From NCBI GenBank assembly GCA_963709655.1, contig CAVPXF010000036.1:1-64000 (forward strand): 64,000 nucleotides of DNA, read 5' to 3'. Positions 36,190 to 46,379 of this stretch are shown here, piece after piece. The notes under the pieces are model-generated. The model was not told where the DNA came from. It ran no database searches and saw only the letters and a program-made list of their open reading frames with translations. The DNA comes from Roseiarcus sp963709655 (GTDB taxonomy: Bacteria > Pseudomonadota > Alphaproteobacteria > Rhizobiales > Beijerinckiaceae). Each line of letters begins with the position of its first letter. Position 1 is the first letter of the stretch. A program made the position numbers and the translations under genes.

Positions 36190-38091
36190 TCAGAGCCCCG
36201 CTTCCGCCGTCAGGCGCGTTTCCGCATCGTCGACCGCCGCCTGCGCCGCCAGGCGCATCGGCGTGTTCGCCGCGCCGAACAGGGGATAGTTGTCGCGCTG
36301 CAGAATTTCGAAAAAGAAGCGCTTGTGGAACGTGCGCGTATAGATGTGGAAGAACTGCCCGTCCTCCACCCGATCGTACAGCACGCCGAACTCGCGCATG
36401 CGCTGCATGAGGTCGGGAGCGATCTCGAACCTCGTCGCCAGATCGTCGTAATAGTTGTCGGGAATCGGCAGGAACTGAACACCCTTGCGTCCCGCCGCCT
36501 CGACGGCGGCAAAGATATCGTCCGTCGACAGCGCGATCTGCTGATAACCGGCGCCGCCGAACGTGTCGAGAAACCGCGAGACGCCGGTGGCGCCGCCTGC
36601 GCCGATGTTGAGCGCGATGCGCAGGGCGCCGTTCTCGCTTCTGAGCGAGCGGCTGTAGAAATCGCCGTGCGGGTCGTAGACCTCGATCTGCGGGTCGGCC
36701 TTGAGGCCGAGCACCGTCTCGTAGAACAAGAGCCAGCTCAGGAACTCGTTGCGGCGCACGACATTCGAGAGGTGATCGATCGCTTTCAAGGCGCCCTTCG
36801 GTCGGGCGTTCGTTTCCGGGGCAAAGTCGTTGCGCCAGTCGGCGCCGCGCCGATCGACGAAATAAATCAGGCTGCCCTCGACCCCGCCGATGGCGGGGAC
36901 CGTCGCTTCGCCGGGGCCCGTATAGCCGATGTGGCTTGCGCATTGGAGGGCGCGCGCGCGCTCGAGCGCGCGCTCGACGCTGTCGACGCTGAGCGCCATC
37001 GCGGATACCGCGGCGCCGTGCAGCAACTCGAACGCATGGGAGAAGGCGTTGCGCTCCCGGTTGACGACGAGGTTGATGTCGCCCTGGGCGTAAAGCTCGA
37101 CCATCTTCGAGCGGTGGCGCCCGGCAAGTTCGAATCCGAGCCCGTCGAGCAGCGCCGCGAGCTCCTGCGCCTCAGTGTCGCTGACCGCGAATTCGAGGAA
37201 CTCGGGGCCGAGCACGGCGGGCGTCGGCGGCAGCGCGGCGAGCTCGGCGACCGGCGGCTCCCCCTTGGCGAGCCGGCGCGCGCTCAGCGCTTCGCCGGTC
37301 GCTTGCAGCGAACGCATGCCGTCGAGGGCGACCGAAGCCGCCGACGCGCCGCGGAACTGCTCGGAGTAGGTCTCCAGCGAGATCGGGCCGCGGTAGCCCG
37401 AGCGCAGCACCGCGTCGAGAAAGTCGGCGACGGGATAGTCGCCCTGGCCGGGATAGCAGCGATAGTGCCGGCTGAGCGACTTCAAATCCATCTCCAGCGC
37501 CGGCGAATCGGCGATTTCGACGAGGGCGATCTTCTCCCCCGGCAAAGCGGCGATCGGCTCGATCGGGTTCTTGCGCGCGCAGACATGGAAACAGTCGAGG
37601 ACGATGCCGAGATTGTCGCGGTCGGCCTTGGCGACGACCTCCCAGGCGGCCGTCCAATCCTTGATGTGGCGGCCCCAGGACAACGCCTCGTAGCCGAGCC
37701 GCAAACCGTACTGGCGCGCGAGATCGGCGAGATCGGCGAGATCCGAGGCGATGCGGTCGACGTCGGGCGACGATTCCTCCGAGACCGACGAGCTGAGGCA
37801 CAGCAAGGGCGCGCCCAGTTCGCGGGTGAGCTCGAGCTTCCGCTTGGCCCGGTCGAAATTGCGCCGGCGCTGCGGCTCGGGCGCGCCCTCGAAATCGCGG
37901 AGCGGCTGCAGGGCGACGATGTCGAGGCCGAGGTCGTCGGCGATGCGCCGTGCGTCCCGCGCAACGCCGGAATAGAAGGTCAGGTCGTTTTCGAGCAGCT
38001 CGACCGCCCGGAAGCCCGCCTTGGCCGCCGCGGAAAACTTGGCCTCGAGCCCGCCGCCGAGACAGACCGTCGCGATCGACCATCTGAGCAT
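36190..38091 (-). CDS. quiC: Bifunctional 3-dehydroshikimate dehydratase / HPPD-like protein
   Basis: The 633-residue protein has an N-terminal TIM barrel of the AP-endonuclease-2/QuiC type (about 1-290: MLRWSIATVCLGGGLEAKFS, LGYEALSWGRHIKDWTAAWE, GIVLDCFHVCARK). A C-terminal 4-hydroxyphenylpyruvate-dioxygenase-like VOC module follows (about 300-633: AIDHLSNVVRRNEF, metal ligands around DHLS and FHKRFFFEILQRDNYP). This fusion is the known bacterial dehydroshikimate dehydratase that yields protocatechuate. The VOC half's role is unclear in characterised members. Start 38091 is assigned from homology. The gene is divergent from a GntR regulator. Confidence 0.9.
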   Translation of the reverse strand: MLRWSIATVCLGGGLEAKFSAAAKAGFRAVELLENDLTFYSGVARDARRIADDLGLDIVALQPLRDFEGAPEPQRRRNFDRAKRKLELTRELGAPLLCLSSSVSEESSPDVDRIASDLADLADLARQYGLRLGYEALSWGRHIKDWTAAWEVVAKADRDNLGIVLDCFHVCARKNPIEPIAALPGEKIALVEIADSPALEMDLKSLSRHYRCYPGQGDYPVADFLDAVLRSGYRGPISLETYSEQFRGASAASVALDGMRSLQATGEALSARRLAKGEPPVAELAALPPTPAVLGPEFLEFAVSDTEAQELAALLDGLGFELAGRHRSKMVELYAQGDINLVVNRERNAFSHAFELLHGAAVSAMALSVDSVERALERARALQCASHIGYTGPGEATVPAIGGVEGSLIYFVDRRGADWRNDFAPETNARPKGALKAIDHLSNVVRRNEFLSWLLFYETVLGLKADPQIEVYDPHGDFYSRSLRSENGALRIALNIGAGGATGVSRFLDTFGGAGYQQIALSTDDIFAAVEAAGRKGVQFLPIPDNYYDDLATRFEIAPDLMQRMREFGVLYDRVEDGQFFHIYTRTFHKRFFFEILQRDNYPLFGAANTPMRLAAQAAVDDAETRLTAEAGL

Positions 38092-38164
38092 TGCAGAAAA
38101 TCTCCTAGATTGATAGAAACCTACGATATCCTCTCGGAAGAGGCAATAGGTCGAACGGCTTGCC

Positions 38165-38848
38165 ATGGCAGACAACTCTCGGGCCAACCCTTCGTCCACC
38201 CTCACCGAGACGCTGCGCGAGCGGCTGCGCCAGGATATCATCCTCGGGTCGCTGCCGCCCGCCTCGAAGCTGAAACTGGAGGCCTTGAGCCGCAGCTACA
38301 ACGTCAGCGTCAACACGATGCGCGAGACCTTGTCGCGTCTCTCGGCGGACGGCCTCGTCGTCGCCGAGGGGCAGAAGGGCTTTGCCGTGCTGCCGGTGTC
38401 GGTCGAGGACTTGCGCGAAATCACCGAGATGCGGCAGCTCTTGGAATGCCATGGACTGAGGCTCTCGATCGCCAACGCCGATCTCGACTGGGAGGCGCGC
38501 GTCATCGCAGCCTATCACAAGCTTTCAAGGGTCGAGACCCTGGTGGAGGAGGATCCGGAACGACATGGCCGGGAATGGGAGCGTTTCAATCAGGAGTTCC
38601 ACGCGGCGCTGATTTCGAATTGTCGCTCGCGCTGGCTCATGCTCTATCGCCGCGCGATGTACGACCACTCGCTGCGCTACCGCATGCTGTCCTTGAAGAC
38701 GAAAGCGTTCCCGCGCTCCCAATCGGCCAACGAACACCGGGAGATCCTCGACGCCGCCCTGAGGCACGACGCGGAAGGGGCTGCGAGCCTGCTCGCCCGC
38801 CACATCACCAAAGGCGCCGAGCCGACGCCGCGCGCGACGGAGCCGTGA
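38165..38848 (+). CDS. GntR-family (FCD-type) transcriptional regulator
   Basis: The 227-residue protein has an N-terminal winged helix (LRERLRQDIILGSLPPASKL, KLEALSRSYNVSVNTMRETL, SRLSADGLVVAEGQKGFAV). An FCD effector domain follows with EMRQLLECHGLRLSIANADL, NQEFHAALISNCRSRWLMLY and SANEHREILDAALRHDAEGA, whose Asp/His residues bind metal in this family. It is divergent from quiC with only 73 bases between the starts, so it probably controls that gene in response to a carboxylic acid. Confidence 0.92.
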   Translation: MADNSRANPSSTLTETLRERLRQDIILGSLPPASKLKLEALSRSYNVSVNTMRETLSRLSADGLVVAEGQKGFAVLPVSVEDLREITEMRQLLECHGLRLSIANADLDWEARVIAAYHKLSRVETLVEEDPERHGREWERFNQEFHAALISNCRSRWLMLYRRAMYDHSLRYRMLSLKTKAFPRSQSANEHREILDAALRHDAEGAASLLARHITKGAEPTPRATEP

Positions 38849-38889
38849 CCTTGGAGCGCCGATAGAGCGAGAAGAAATTCAAGCCGATT

Positions 38890-38988
38890 CGTGCCGTCAT
38901 TGCGAGCGTGAGCGAAGCAATCCATGCCGCAGGGCGAGGTTCGACAAATGGATTACTTCGTCGCATTCGCTTCGCGCAACGACGGGCG
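38890..38988. repeat. Dispersed palindromic repeat (GTCATTGCGAGCG type)
   Basis: CGTCATTGCGAGCGTGAGCG AAGCAATCCAT at the left is mirrored by ATGGATTACTTCGTCGCATT and CGCTTCGCGCAACGACG at the right. This terminal inverted-repeat arrangement with a short centre is a common non-coding repeat in alphaproteobacteria; the element at 46208-46335 has a related plan. Confidence 0.6.
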
Positions 38989-39039
38989 GAAACGAGCGCG
39001 CCTTCAACCGTCATTGGGAGCGATGCTCTTCAAAGGGTT

Positions 39040-39330
39040 CACCGCGATGGCATCCCCTTCTCCGCGAAGCGGGGAAGGTGGCCGAAGGCCGGATGGGGTG
39101 CGGAAAGCAGGTATGGTCGGACGAAGACTCGGGGTGTCAGTCGTGCAAACCGGCTTGCGCCGAAGCGGTGGGCCACACCCCATCCGGCGCTCCGCGCCCC
39201 CTTCCCCAGCAAGCTGGGGAAGGGGGTCGCGGCGTTTGGAGATGTGTGAATCCCGTAGCCCGGTGGGAGAGGGGCGTTCCCTTCCCCTTTCGGGGGAAGG
39301 TGGCCCGAAGGGCCGGATGAGGGTTTCGCC
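39040..39330. repeat. REP-like palindromic repeat cluster
   Basis: Three units of the form CCCCTTCTCCGCGAAGCGGGG, GAAGGTGGCCGAAGGCCGGA TGGGGTG follow each other with alternating orientation. They contain hairpins such as CCTTCCCC-AGCAAGCT-GGGGAAGG and CCCTTTCGGGGGAAGGTGGC. Related units occur at 55535-55610 and 56970-57135. The region between GntR and LysR otherwise holds no gene. Confidence 0.65.
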
Positions 39331-39399
39331 TCGATCATCTGTCGCGCGTCGGCTATCAGCAAAGCTCGCGGCGCCCAAGGAAAGTCGCGACCCGCAGGG

Positions 39400-40383
39400 A
39401 TGACGAACTCGCCTCTCACGATCCAGACGTTGTTGAGCCGCCTGCGCTATCGCCATCTCCATCTCCTCGACTTGCTCGGCCGCAGCCACAACGTGCATGT
39501 CGCGGCGCAGCAACTGAACGTCACCCAGCCCGCGGCGACCAAGATCCTCAAGGACATCGAAGACATGCTGGGCGTCGAAATGTTCGAGCGGCGCCCTCGC
39601 GAAATGAAGCCGACCGAGATTGGCCGGTTCGTGCTGCAGTTCGCCCGCCAGAGCCTCAACGTCGCCGGCAAGTTCGTCGAGGAGCTCGACCATAGGAAGC
39701 GCGGCGGCTACGGCATCGTGCAGGTCGGCGTCACCTATGGCGTCGCCCACCTGATTTCGCCCTGCATCGTGCGGATGATACGCGCCATCCGAGGGTGTCG
39801 ATCCGGGTGCTGGAGCGGACGAGCGACTTGCTCTTGGAAGAATTGAAGGAAAAGACCCTCGACGTCGTCATCGGCCGGTTTACCGGCGAGGGCCAGCACA
39901 ACTGGTTCGAATTCCACGACATCGGCGCGACGCGGATGTGCGTCGTGGTCAATCCGCGTCACCCTCTGCTCGGCGAAGAAGACATTGACGCTGGCGCAGC
40001 TGATGGACTGGCCCTGGATCGTCCAGCCGCTGACGACGCCGAGCCGCCAGCTGTTCGAGGGCGCGCTCGCCGATCAGGGCTTGAGCTGTCCGGTGAGCCT
40101 GGTCGAGACGACCTCGATCTTCACCACCTTGCAGCTCCTCGAGGCGAGCGAGATGCTCGCCGTGCTGCCGAGTTCCGCCGTCGGCACGTTCGTCGAGCAG
40201 GATCAGCTGGCCAAACTGCCGCTCGATTTTTCCCGGCGGATCGAGGACGACGGGGTGCTCACACGGCGCGGCGAGCAACCCTCGCTGATGACCGCCGAGT
40301 TCATCGACATCGTCCTCGAGGTCGCCCGCGAGGAATTGCTGCCGCCCGGATCGGCGGCGGTCCCGGTTGGGGCGGCGATCTAG
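39400..40383 (+). pseudogene. LysR-family transcriptional regulator with two frameshifts
   Basis: The HTH is intact (RYRHLHLLDLLGRSHNVHVA, AQQLNVTQPAATKILKDIED, MLGVEMFERRPREMKPTEIG). The effector domain is spread over two further frames, from 39795 (VSIRVLERTSDLLLEELKEK, LDVVIGRFTGEGQHNWFEFH) and from about 39985 (LAQLMDWPWIVQPLTTPSRQ, TLQLLEASEMLAVLPSSAVG). The reading frame is restored by single-base shifts at about 39793 and 39985, so these may be sequencing indels. Aligned end to end the product would be about 327 residues, the family norm. It probably regulates nearby aromatic-acid genes. Confidence 0.8.
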
Positions 40384-41171
40384 GGGTCAAAATCGAACCC
40401 TCGGCGCCCGACTGGAATGGCAGGAGCGCGCACGGAGCGGACGTTCGCGCCCAGGTTGGCCAACGGGCCACATCGACCTTGAGCGGACCTTGCCGGTGGT
40501 GCGAAAATCAAGGAGGGCGCGGGCAAAGGTCATGATCCGCGCCTTGGCATTGCGGTCGAGCGGGCGCCGGCTACCGTCCCGAAAACCTTCTCGCGGCGAA
40601 GTCGTAGGTGGCGGGTAGAGGCGGGTAGGGTGGTTGCAAAAGACATGGCCTTTCCGTTCGGGTCTAATCAACCGCCGGAAGACCGGAGACGATTGAGACA
40701 AGGCGTATTTTGCGATGTCCCCGACTCCCGCCGCAAACAAAATCCGCCCGCCTTCGCCAGTGCGCCGGAAAGCGTCGTCGAGTTCTTTTGAAACCGCTGC
40801 GTGCCTCCGGACAAATGTCAGCGTCGTCGACTCAGAACGCCGTTGCCTTACACAGCGCGGGCACTTACCGCTATCCCCGACAATAATAGAGGAAATTGCC
40901 CTTCGAACGCTTCTTTCTCCAGGTGTTACTCCGGGTCCGCTATATTCGTATATCGACAGCTGACGGCGACAACTCCGGCTTTAAAAACACCGTCAGCGAA
41001 GGTAACCCCTATCTGACCAAGGCGTCCATCTGGGGAATCTCGGTCAAAGTTTTCATCCCGCGATGTGATGCGGATCACAGCCGGCCCCGCACGTTTCTGC
41101 CATTCGTAAAAGCCGAGTTACCGAGCGGCCGAATTTCGTTTGCGTTGCAGTGGTGAAGGCGCGCGCCCAAG
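40384..41171. other. Intergenic stretch with a decayed helix-turn-helix gene remnant
   Basis: At about 40480-40670 on the minus strand, PLDRNAKARIMTFARALLDF resembles the start of a family of HTH proteins found with mobile elements (LDRNAKARI motif), but it breaks up within 40 residues. The rest, to 41171, has no recognised gene. GC content falls toward 41171, consistent with the start of an acquired segment. Confidence 0.4.
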
Positions 41172-41987
41172 GTGCAGATAAATAAAGTTAAGCTGGCGAC
41201 TGGCATGGGAACCACGTTAATAATGACGGTTTCTGTGTGTGGGATTTTATGCTCGACTGTTGCCATGGGCTCAGAAAACTACGGCGGGATCCGAGCATTC
41301 GACTTCAATCGGTACTTCAATCAACAATATCCAGGATGCCTCGACAATTCAAAAAACACGAATGCTGTCGCAAACATGTCCGTGAAATTCCACGACTTTG
41401 CCCGTGACGGCTCGATGGAAGCAATAGTCGTTGGCTCGTCATGTTATGCTGGAACGGGCGGTCCCGATATTCATTCCGTATTTCGGTTGAGCAGGCAAGG
41501 AAAGCTCGATGAGATCAGAATAAGTGACAAGACGAATATCCTGGGTAAGTCGATCTATGACGACCTCATAGGAAACCGGAACTTCACCTTCGAGGTTCAG
41601 AACAATCAGCTATGCGAGGTTTTCACCGATGGTTCAGGTCGCGAAAGACCGCTAACAGCGTGTTATAGGCTTCGTGGCAATGGATTTGTCATCGATCACT
41701 TCAAGCGGGGACCCACTTACCGGGCGAGCTATGATTGTGCAACCGCCCAAGCGCCTTGGGAAAGAACTGTCTGCGGAACGAAGCATCTGGCGGACGCCGA
41801 TATCGAGATGCATTCCTTGTATCAGAAGCTGGTGCAGCTCCATCCCGACCAAAAGGTTGAGTTGGAAGCCGAACAGCGCGATTGGCTGAAAAAGCTCGGC
41901 GAGTTGACGCCCTATAAGTTCTATGGCGACGCTTTGCAGGATGCGTATGCGGCGCGAATTGCGGATCTCAGGTCGAGACTGAATTGA
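41172..41987 (+). CDS. Secreted protein with C-terminal LprI-family (lysozyme inhibitor-like) domain
   Basis: The 271-residue product begins with a signal-type sequence (MGTTLIMTVSVCGILCSTVA, then MGSENYGG). An uncharacterised N-terminal domain (about 40-175) follows. The C-terminal domain DCATAQAPWERTVCGTKHLA, DADIEMHSLYQKL and LEAEQRDWLKKLGEL has the paired cysteines and the Q-R-x-W-L motif of the LprI/DUF1311 family. LprI of Mycobacterium tuberculosis inhibits lysozyme. GTG 41172 is the annotated start; ATG 41205 fits the signal peptide better. GC content is lower than in neighbours. The next gene encodes a peptidoglycan-active protein. Confidence 0.75.
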   Translation: MQINKVKLATGMGTTLIMTVSVCGILCSTVAMGSENYGGIRAFDFNRYFNQQYPGCLDNSKNTNAVANMSVKFHDFARDGSMEAIVVGSSCYAGTGGPDIHSVFRLSRQGKLDEIRISDKTNILGKSIYDDLIGNRNFTFEVQNNQLCEVFTDGSGRERPLTACYRLRGNGFVIDHFKRGPTYRASYDCATAQAPWERTVCGTKHLADADIEMHSLYQKLVQLHPDQKVELEAEQRDWLKKLGELTPYKFYGDALQDAYAARIADLRSRLN

Positions 41988-42090
41988 CCTGAGCTTAGAC
42001 GCCTGCGCAATTGCCGCCACCAATCCCAGCATAGGATAGACCGGGAACGCTGAAACACTCCGATAAAACGGCGGCAGGAGGAGATCTCCC

Positions 42091-43531
42091 ATGGGTCTGC
42101 AGTCAAAGCTTTTCGCAGGCGATCTCAAGCTCGAAGCGGCAGCGACATCTGATCCGGCCCATATCGTGCAGGGGGCGGTCGGAGAGCATGTGGAAAAGAT
42201 CCAGCAGGCGTTGATCGAGCTTGACGGCGCCAACATAGATCCCGGCGAGAAGAAGATCTCGCGGTATGGTCCCTCGACCGCCAAAGCTGTGCTCGACTAC
42301 AAAAGAAAGCGAAACATTGTCAACCGTAACTACCAGACAACCGCCGACGACATAGTCGGACGTATGACAATGGCTTCACTCGACAAGGAAATGCTTCATC
42401 ACCAGCATCTTCATATGAAGCTTGAGATCGAGGGGCCCTTTCTCCCCTATCCGCAAAGAGTTCTCATCGCAAAGGATGTTCCAGTTCGCCGTCGCGAGCG
42501 GCGCTTCGTCGACTTTGGCTCAGCCGCGTCGGCCTTCCTCGCCGCCGCACGCACACCCCCACGCTCCGCCCGACTTCCCCATCACTGACACTCCGAACAT
42601 GCCGCCGATATCGTTCCGCTGCAATGTCCGAGGAGCCGCTCCGGAGGTTGTCGCGCGGACCGCTTTTCATTGGGAGCTGACAGTCAACTTCAGCGCCCTG
42701 CACTGTCGTCACGGGCCCAACCGGAATATCTCCAAAACACACCGCGAGATCGTTACTGGGGACAACTTCATCCCCTTCTTCCCGTTCATCCGAGGAGGTC
42801 ACTTTACCGCCGCGTGCAGTTGCACCATAGGTGGGAAGCGACTGCACGATAAATTGTCAATTGGGTCTATCGGGGCCACAAATCCATTGCGAAACCACGT
42901 ATTCGCGGCACTGCCGCACAAAACGTTGCGCCAGATCTGCCAGCTTGAAAGCGGCGTGCGACAATTCGACGCGGCGCCGGAAGGCGGGGTGAGTAAATGC
43001 CCGCTTTGGAGTGGGGACGGTTTAGGTGGGGTCGGACTCTTTCAGATCACCATCCCCAAACCGACGGACGACGAGGTATGGAACTGGCGCAGCAATGTGG
43101 CCGGGGCTATCCGTCTGTTCAATGCGCACATGGAGTACTGCCGGGGATACCCTGCACGTGTGCGTAACTCGCACCGCTTCCGGCAGCTGGTGGATGAGTG
43201 GCGTCGCCATAATAAAAAGGATACCGGCTTCCAAATCCATTTGCCAGAGTTTACGACTGGGGATTTCGATTCGAACCTGCAGCAGCTCGAGCTCGATACG
43301 ATCCGCGCGTTCAACGGATTCGGGGGGGGAAGCGACGGTTTCCTCTCGCGTAGGGAGGGAGGGTTCCAGCATGAGTTCCAGGTCGCCCTCGATGGCCATG
43401 GTGGGCTGAAGGTTCACAACTTCGAAGGGGATGGTCCGAGCGCTATGGCAATGTGGGAGCGACGAAATTGGAGGACTCGTACTTCGGGCGACCCCGATTA
43501 CGTTAACGATGTCCAAAAGCAGAACTTGTGA
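42091..43531 (+). pseudogene. Peptidoglycan-binding / lytic-transglycosylase-like protein, one frameshift
   Basis: The first frame (42091 to about 42550) has a peptidoglycan-binding fold (GAVGEHVEKIQQALIELDGA, YGPSTAKAVLDYKRKRNIVN, TADDIVGRMTMASLD). After a one-base shift near 42550 the second frame continues to 43531 with a Pro/His-rich linker, a beta-rich domain and a transglycosylase-like domain. There RQICQLESGVRQFDAAPEGG supplies the catalytic Glu in ESG, and GLGGVGLFQITIP matches the SLT GxxGLxQI motif. ATG 42091 has AGGAGG ten bases upstream. The joined product would be about 480 residues. No signal peptide is visible. It may be a cell-wall-degrading effector paired with the preceding LprI-like gene. 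Confidence 0.65.
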
Positions 43532-43820
43532 ACCCAACTATTTGCGGCGACTGTGCGCTGCTGCACCGTCGATGCGAACCTGATCGCCGCTCCAGTAGCG
43601 TCGTAAACGTGTACATGCCGATGTCACCTTGTCGCCGCCAATAGTGGCGCTGGCTCCTCGCGTGGGGCCTCTGTCCTTCATCCTCTGGATCGCATCCCCT
43701 GGCTAACGATGTCGGTTCAGATGGCCGAGGTGGCCATTCGTCGGAGTCTCTTCGCCCACATGCTGGGGTTGATCGCGGCTGAAATGTCCAAGTCCGCGGC
43801 CCGCTACGTCCGCATTACCT
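43532..43820. other. Short stretch between the wall-active gene and the intron
   Basis: A plus-strand frame (MSVQMAEVAIRRSLFAHMLG, LIAAEMSKSAARYVRIT) runs exactly to the intron 5' end at 43820, so the intron may split a small gene, but I cannot recognise it and no continuation is evident after 45807. Confidence 0.35.
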
Positions 43821-45807
43821 GTGCGCCGTGAAAGGCGGCGCTTTCCAGTGGGTGCGAGCCCCACCCGGCGAAACGCTCCAGCCGGAAGCAACCGGAGCAG
43901 TCATGGAGGTGACGAAATGGCTGAAGCCTTCGGTATAGCGCGTCACATATAGGTGACGGCGCGAGTGTGCGGGCCGCAACGCGAGTGAACGCCGAGCAAG
44001 CCTCGAAAAGGACGATGTGCAGGCCGACCCGACGACGTATTCGGGGAAGGCTGTTACGGCTGGGTGAGAAGAGCGAAGACGACGCCCAGTCGCTGCACCG
44101 GGGTAGTGGCGGCAGCACGTACATGAAGGAAAGCGCGCGCAACACGGGAAGCCCCACGGCGTGGTCAGGGATGACCAACCGGACGCCCGCGAGGGACAGG
44201 CCGGGCGCTGCGGGGTGGCGGAGAGGTTCGTAGTACCGATGAAGCCGGGTAACGCCGGGGGAGGGAAGGGACCTCAGTTCAAGATGAGACGCAAGACGTA
44301 GCGAAGGACCTGGAGATTGGGCAGCCTATCAACTCCGGATAGCGTTCAGAAACTGCAGACGGCGTTGCACGCGAAAGCGAAGGCAGAAGCCGGCTACCGC
44401 TTCTACGCCCTCTACGACAAGATCAGCCGCGAGGACATTCTGGCGCACGCCTATGCCCAGTGCCGCTCCAACAAGGGCGCGCCGGGCGTGGACCGTCAGG
44501 ACTTCGAGGCGGTCGAGGCGTACGGGGTCGAGCGGTGGCTGGGCGAACTGGCGCTTGCGCTCAGGCAGGAGACTTACCGACCGGAACCAATCAGACGCGT
44601 GTACATACCGAAGGCCAACGGCAAGCTCAGGCCGCTGGGCATCTCGACCTTGCGGGATCGGGTCTGCATGACGGCAGCGATGCTGGTGCTGGAGCCGATC
44701 TTCGAAGCCGATCTTCCACCGGAACTCTACGCCTACCGCCCGGGGCGAAACGCCCAACAGGCGGTGGTCGAGGTGGAGGAGTTGCTGTTTCGCGGCCATC
44801 CGGACGTGGTGGACGCCGACCTCGCGGACTACTTCGGGAGCATTCCCCATGCCGAGCTTCTCAAGTCGGCAGCGCGCCGGATCGTCGATCGGCGCGTGCT
44901 GCATCTGATCAGGATGTGGCTGGATTGCCCCGTGGAAGAAACCGACGATCGAGGCCGGAAGACGCGCACGACCGAGGCGCGGGACAAGCGGCGCGGCATT
45001 CCGCAGGCTCGCCGATCTCACCCTTGCTGGCGAATATCTACATGCGCCGGTTCGTGCTGGGATGGAAGATGTTCGGGCTCGAGCGAAGCCTCGGCTCGCG
45101 GCTCGTGACCTACGCCGACGACCTCGTGATCCTGTGCAGACGGGGCAAGGCCGAAGAAGCCTTGCAGCGACTGCGGGAGATCATGGGCAAGCTGAAGCTG
45201 ACGGTGAGCGAGGAGAAGACGCGCATCTGCAAAGTGCCGGAAGGAGAGTTCGACTTCCTGGGATACACGTTCGGGCGGATGTACTCGGCGAGGACCGGCC
45301 AAGCCCGTATCGGCTACCGGCCGTCAAAGAAGAGCATTCAGCGCGCGGTCGACAAGATCCACGCGCTGACCGACCGATCGGGCACATGGCAAGAGACCAC
45401 GACGCTGGTGGGCAAAGTGAACCGCACGCTGCGCGGATGGGCGAACTACTTCTCGGTAGGCGCTTACAGCAAGGCGTATCGGGCGCTCGACGCCTACGCG
45501 GCGGTGCGGTTGCGCCGGTGGTTGCGCGCCAAGCACAAGATCAGGCGACGCAAGGGCGGGAGCTATCCACTCTCGCATCTCTACGGGCACTTCGGGCTCG
45601 TACGTCTGACCCGGCTTGGGCACGACGTGCCGTGGACGAAGGCGTGAGGTCTTGTCCGAGAGCCGGGTGCAAGAAATTTGCCTGTCCGGTTCGATGAGGG
45701 GGGTGTGGAAACGGAGTCACGGTCGAGCCACTAAGGCACCGCCAGACGAAAGGGGCGGCAAACCGATATGCTCAACCTAAAGCCACCGCGCCACACTCCT
45801 ACTCTAC
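43821..45807 (+). mobile_element. Group II intron
   Basis: The element starts with the group II 5' consensus GTGCG (43821) followed by a structured leader, encodes a reverse transcriptase/maturase and ends with recognisable domain V. Domain V lies at 45658-45692 (GAGAGCCGGGTGCAAGAAAT, TTGCCTGTCCGGTTC), with the AGC catalytic triad in the lower stem and a GAAA tetraloop. Domain VI pairs GAGGGGGGTGTGG with CCACACTCCTACTC and ends in CTAC near 45807. Boundaries are predicted from these signals. Confidence 0.8.
44317..45647 (+). pseudogene. ltrA: Group II intron reverse transcriptase/maturase, one frameshift
   Basis: Reverse transcriptase blocks are in order: KGAPGVDRQDFEAVEAYGVE, RRVYIPKANGKLRPLGISTL, FEADLPPELYAYRPGRNAQQ, VDADLADYFGSIPHAEL. 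After a one-base loss near 45009 come GSPISPLLANIYMRRFVL and the catalytic RLVTYADDLVILCR. The maturase X-domain follows (GRMYSARTGQARIGYRPSKK, TLRGWANYFSVGAYSKAYRA). The broken place reads CCGCAGGCTCGCC where GIPQGSP needs CAGGGCTCG, so one G of a run is missing. This could be an assembly error in an active intron. Confidence 0.88.
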
Positions 45808-46207
45808 CGACTCCCGCCATCCGCTGTCCCCTCGGGTCCGGTCCCTCGGCGTGGGAACCAAGCGTCAGGTTTTGACCGCTTGAGCGAGATGAATTCTAAC
45901 CGAATCGCATCGGCGCTCCCGTCTTGGATAGGCGCGCGAGACCGCCCCCTGACCCGTTTCGCCTCTCACGCAATGGGGGGACGCAGGTCTGCGCATGTGC
46001 GCAATCCCCGCGGGCTGGTCAGCAAAAGGCTAGCGAGGCGACAATTTCTTGCCAGGCGAACGGATATGTTCTATCTTGGTTCTCATCATACGGAGAACGT
46101 CCGCGCAACTTCCCCTGGCCCCGCTTCAGCAGGGAGAGGGTTGGGTGAGGGGCGTGGCGATTGGCCGTGACTATCAAGTGCAATATGTATTGTAACCCGC
46201 GCTCGTC

Positions 46208-46335
46208 AAATTCCATGCGGTCATCGCGAGCCGCGAAGCGGCGTGGCGATGCAGGGGAACGTTTGGCGCCCTGGGTTCTTCTGGATCGCCGCGTCCCCCC
46301 GGATCAAGTCCGGGGGTTTCTCGCGATGACGGACC
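46208..46335. repeat. Dispersed palindromic repeat (GTCATCGCGAG type)
   Basis: The left end GTCATCGCGAGCCGCGAAGC and right end CCGGGGGTTTCTCGCGATGAC form terminal inverted repeats, with an inner pair GGCGATGCAGG / CTGGATCGCCGCG and the common CCCGGATCAAGTCCGGGGG palindrome. It is a non-coding mobile repeat typical of alphaproteobacteria. Confidence 0.6.
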
Positions 46336-46379
46336 TCCAGGCGCCCGGCTTGGCAGTCGGGGCCGCCCGGGAATTCCGC

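Noticed and set aside
40970..41030. Possible terminator (GCTGACGG ... CCGTCAGC)
   Set aside because: The 24-base loop and lack of a T-tract make it weak; no gene clearly ends before it.
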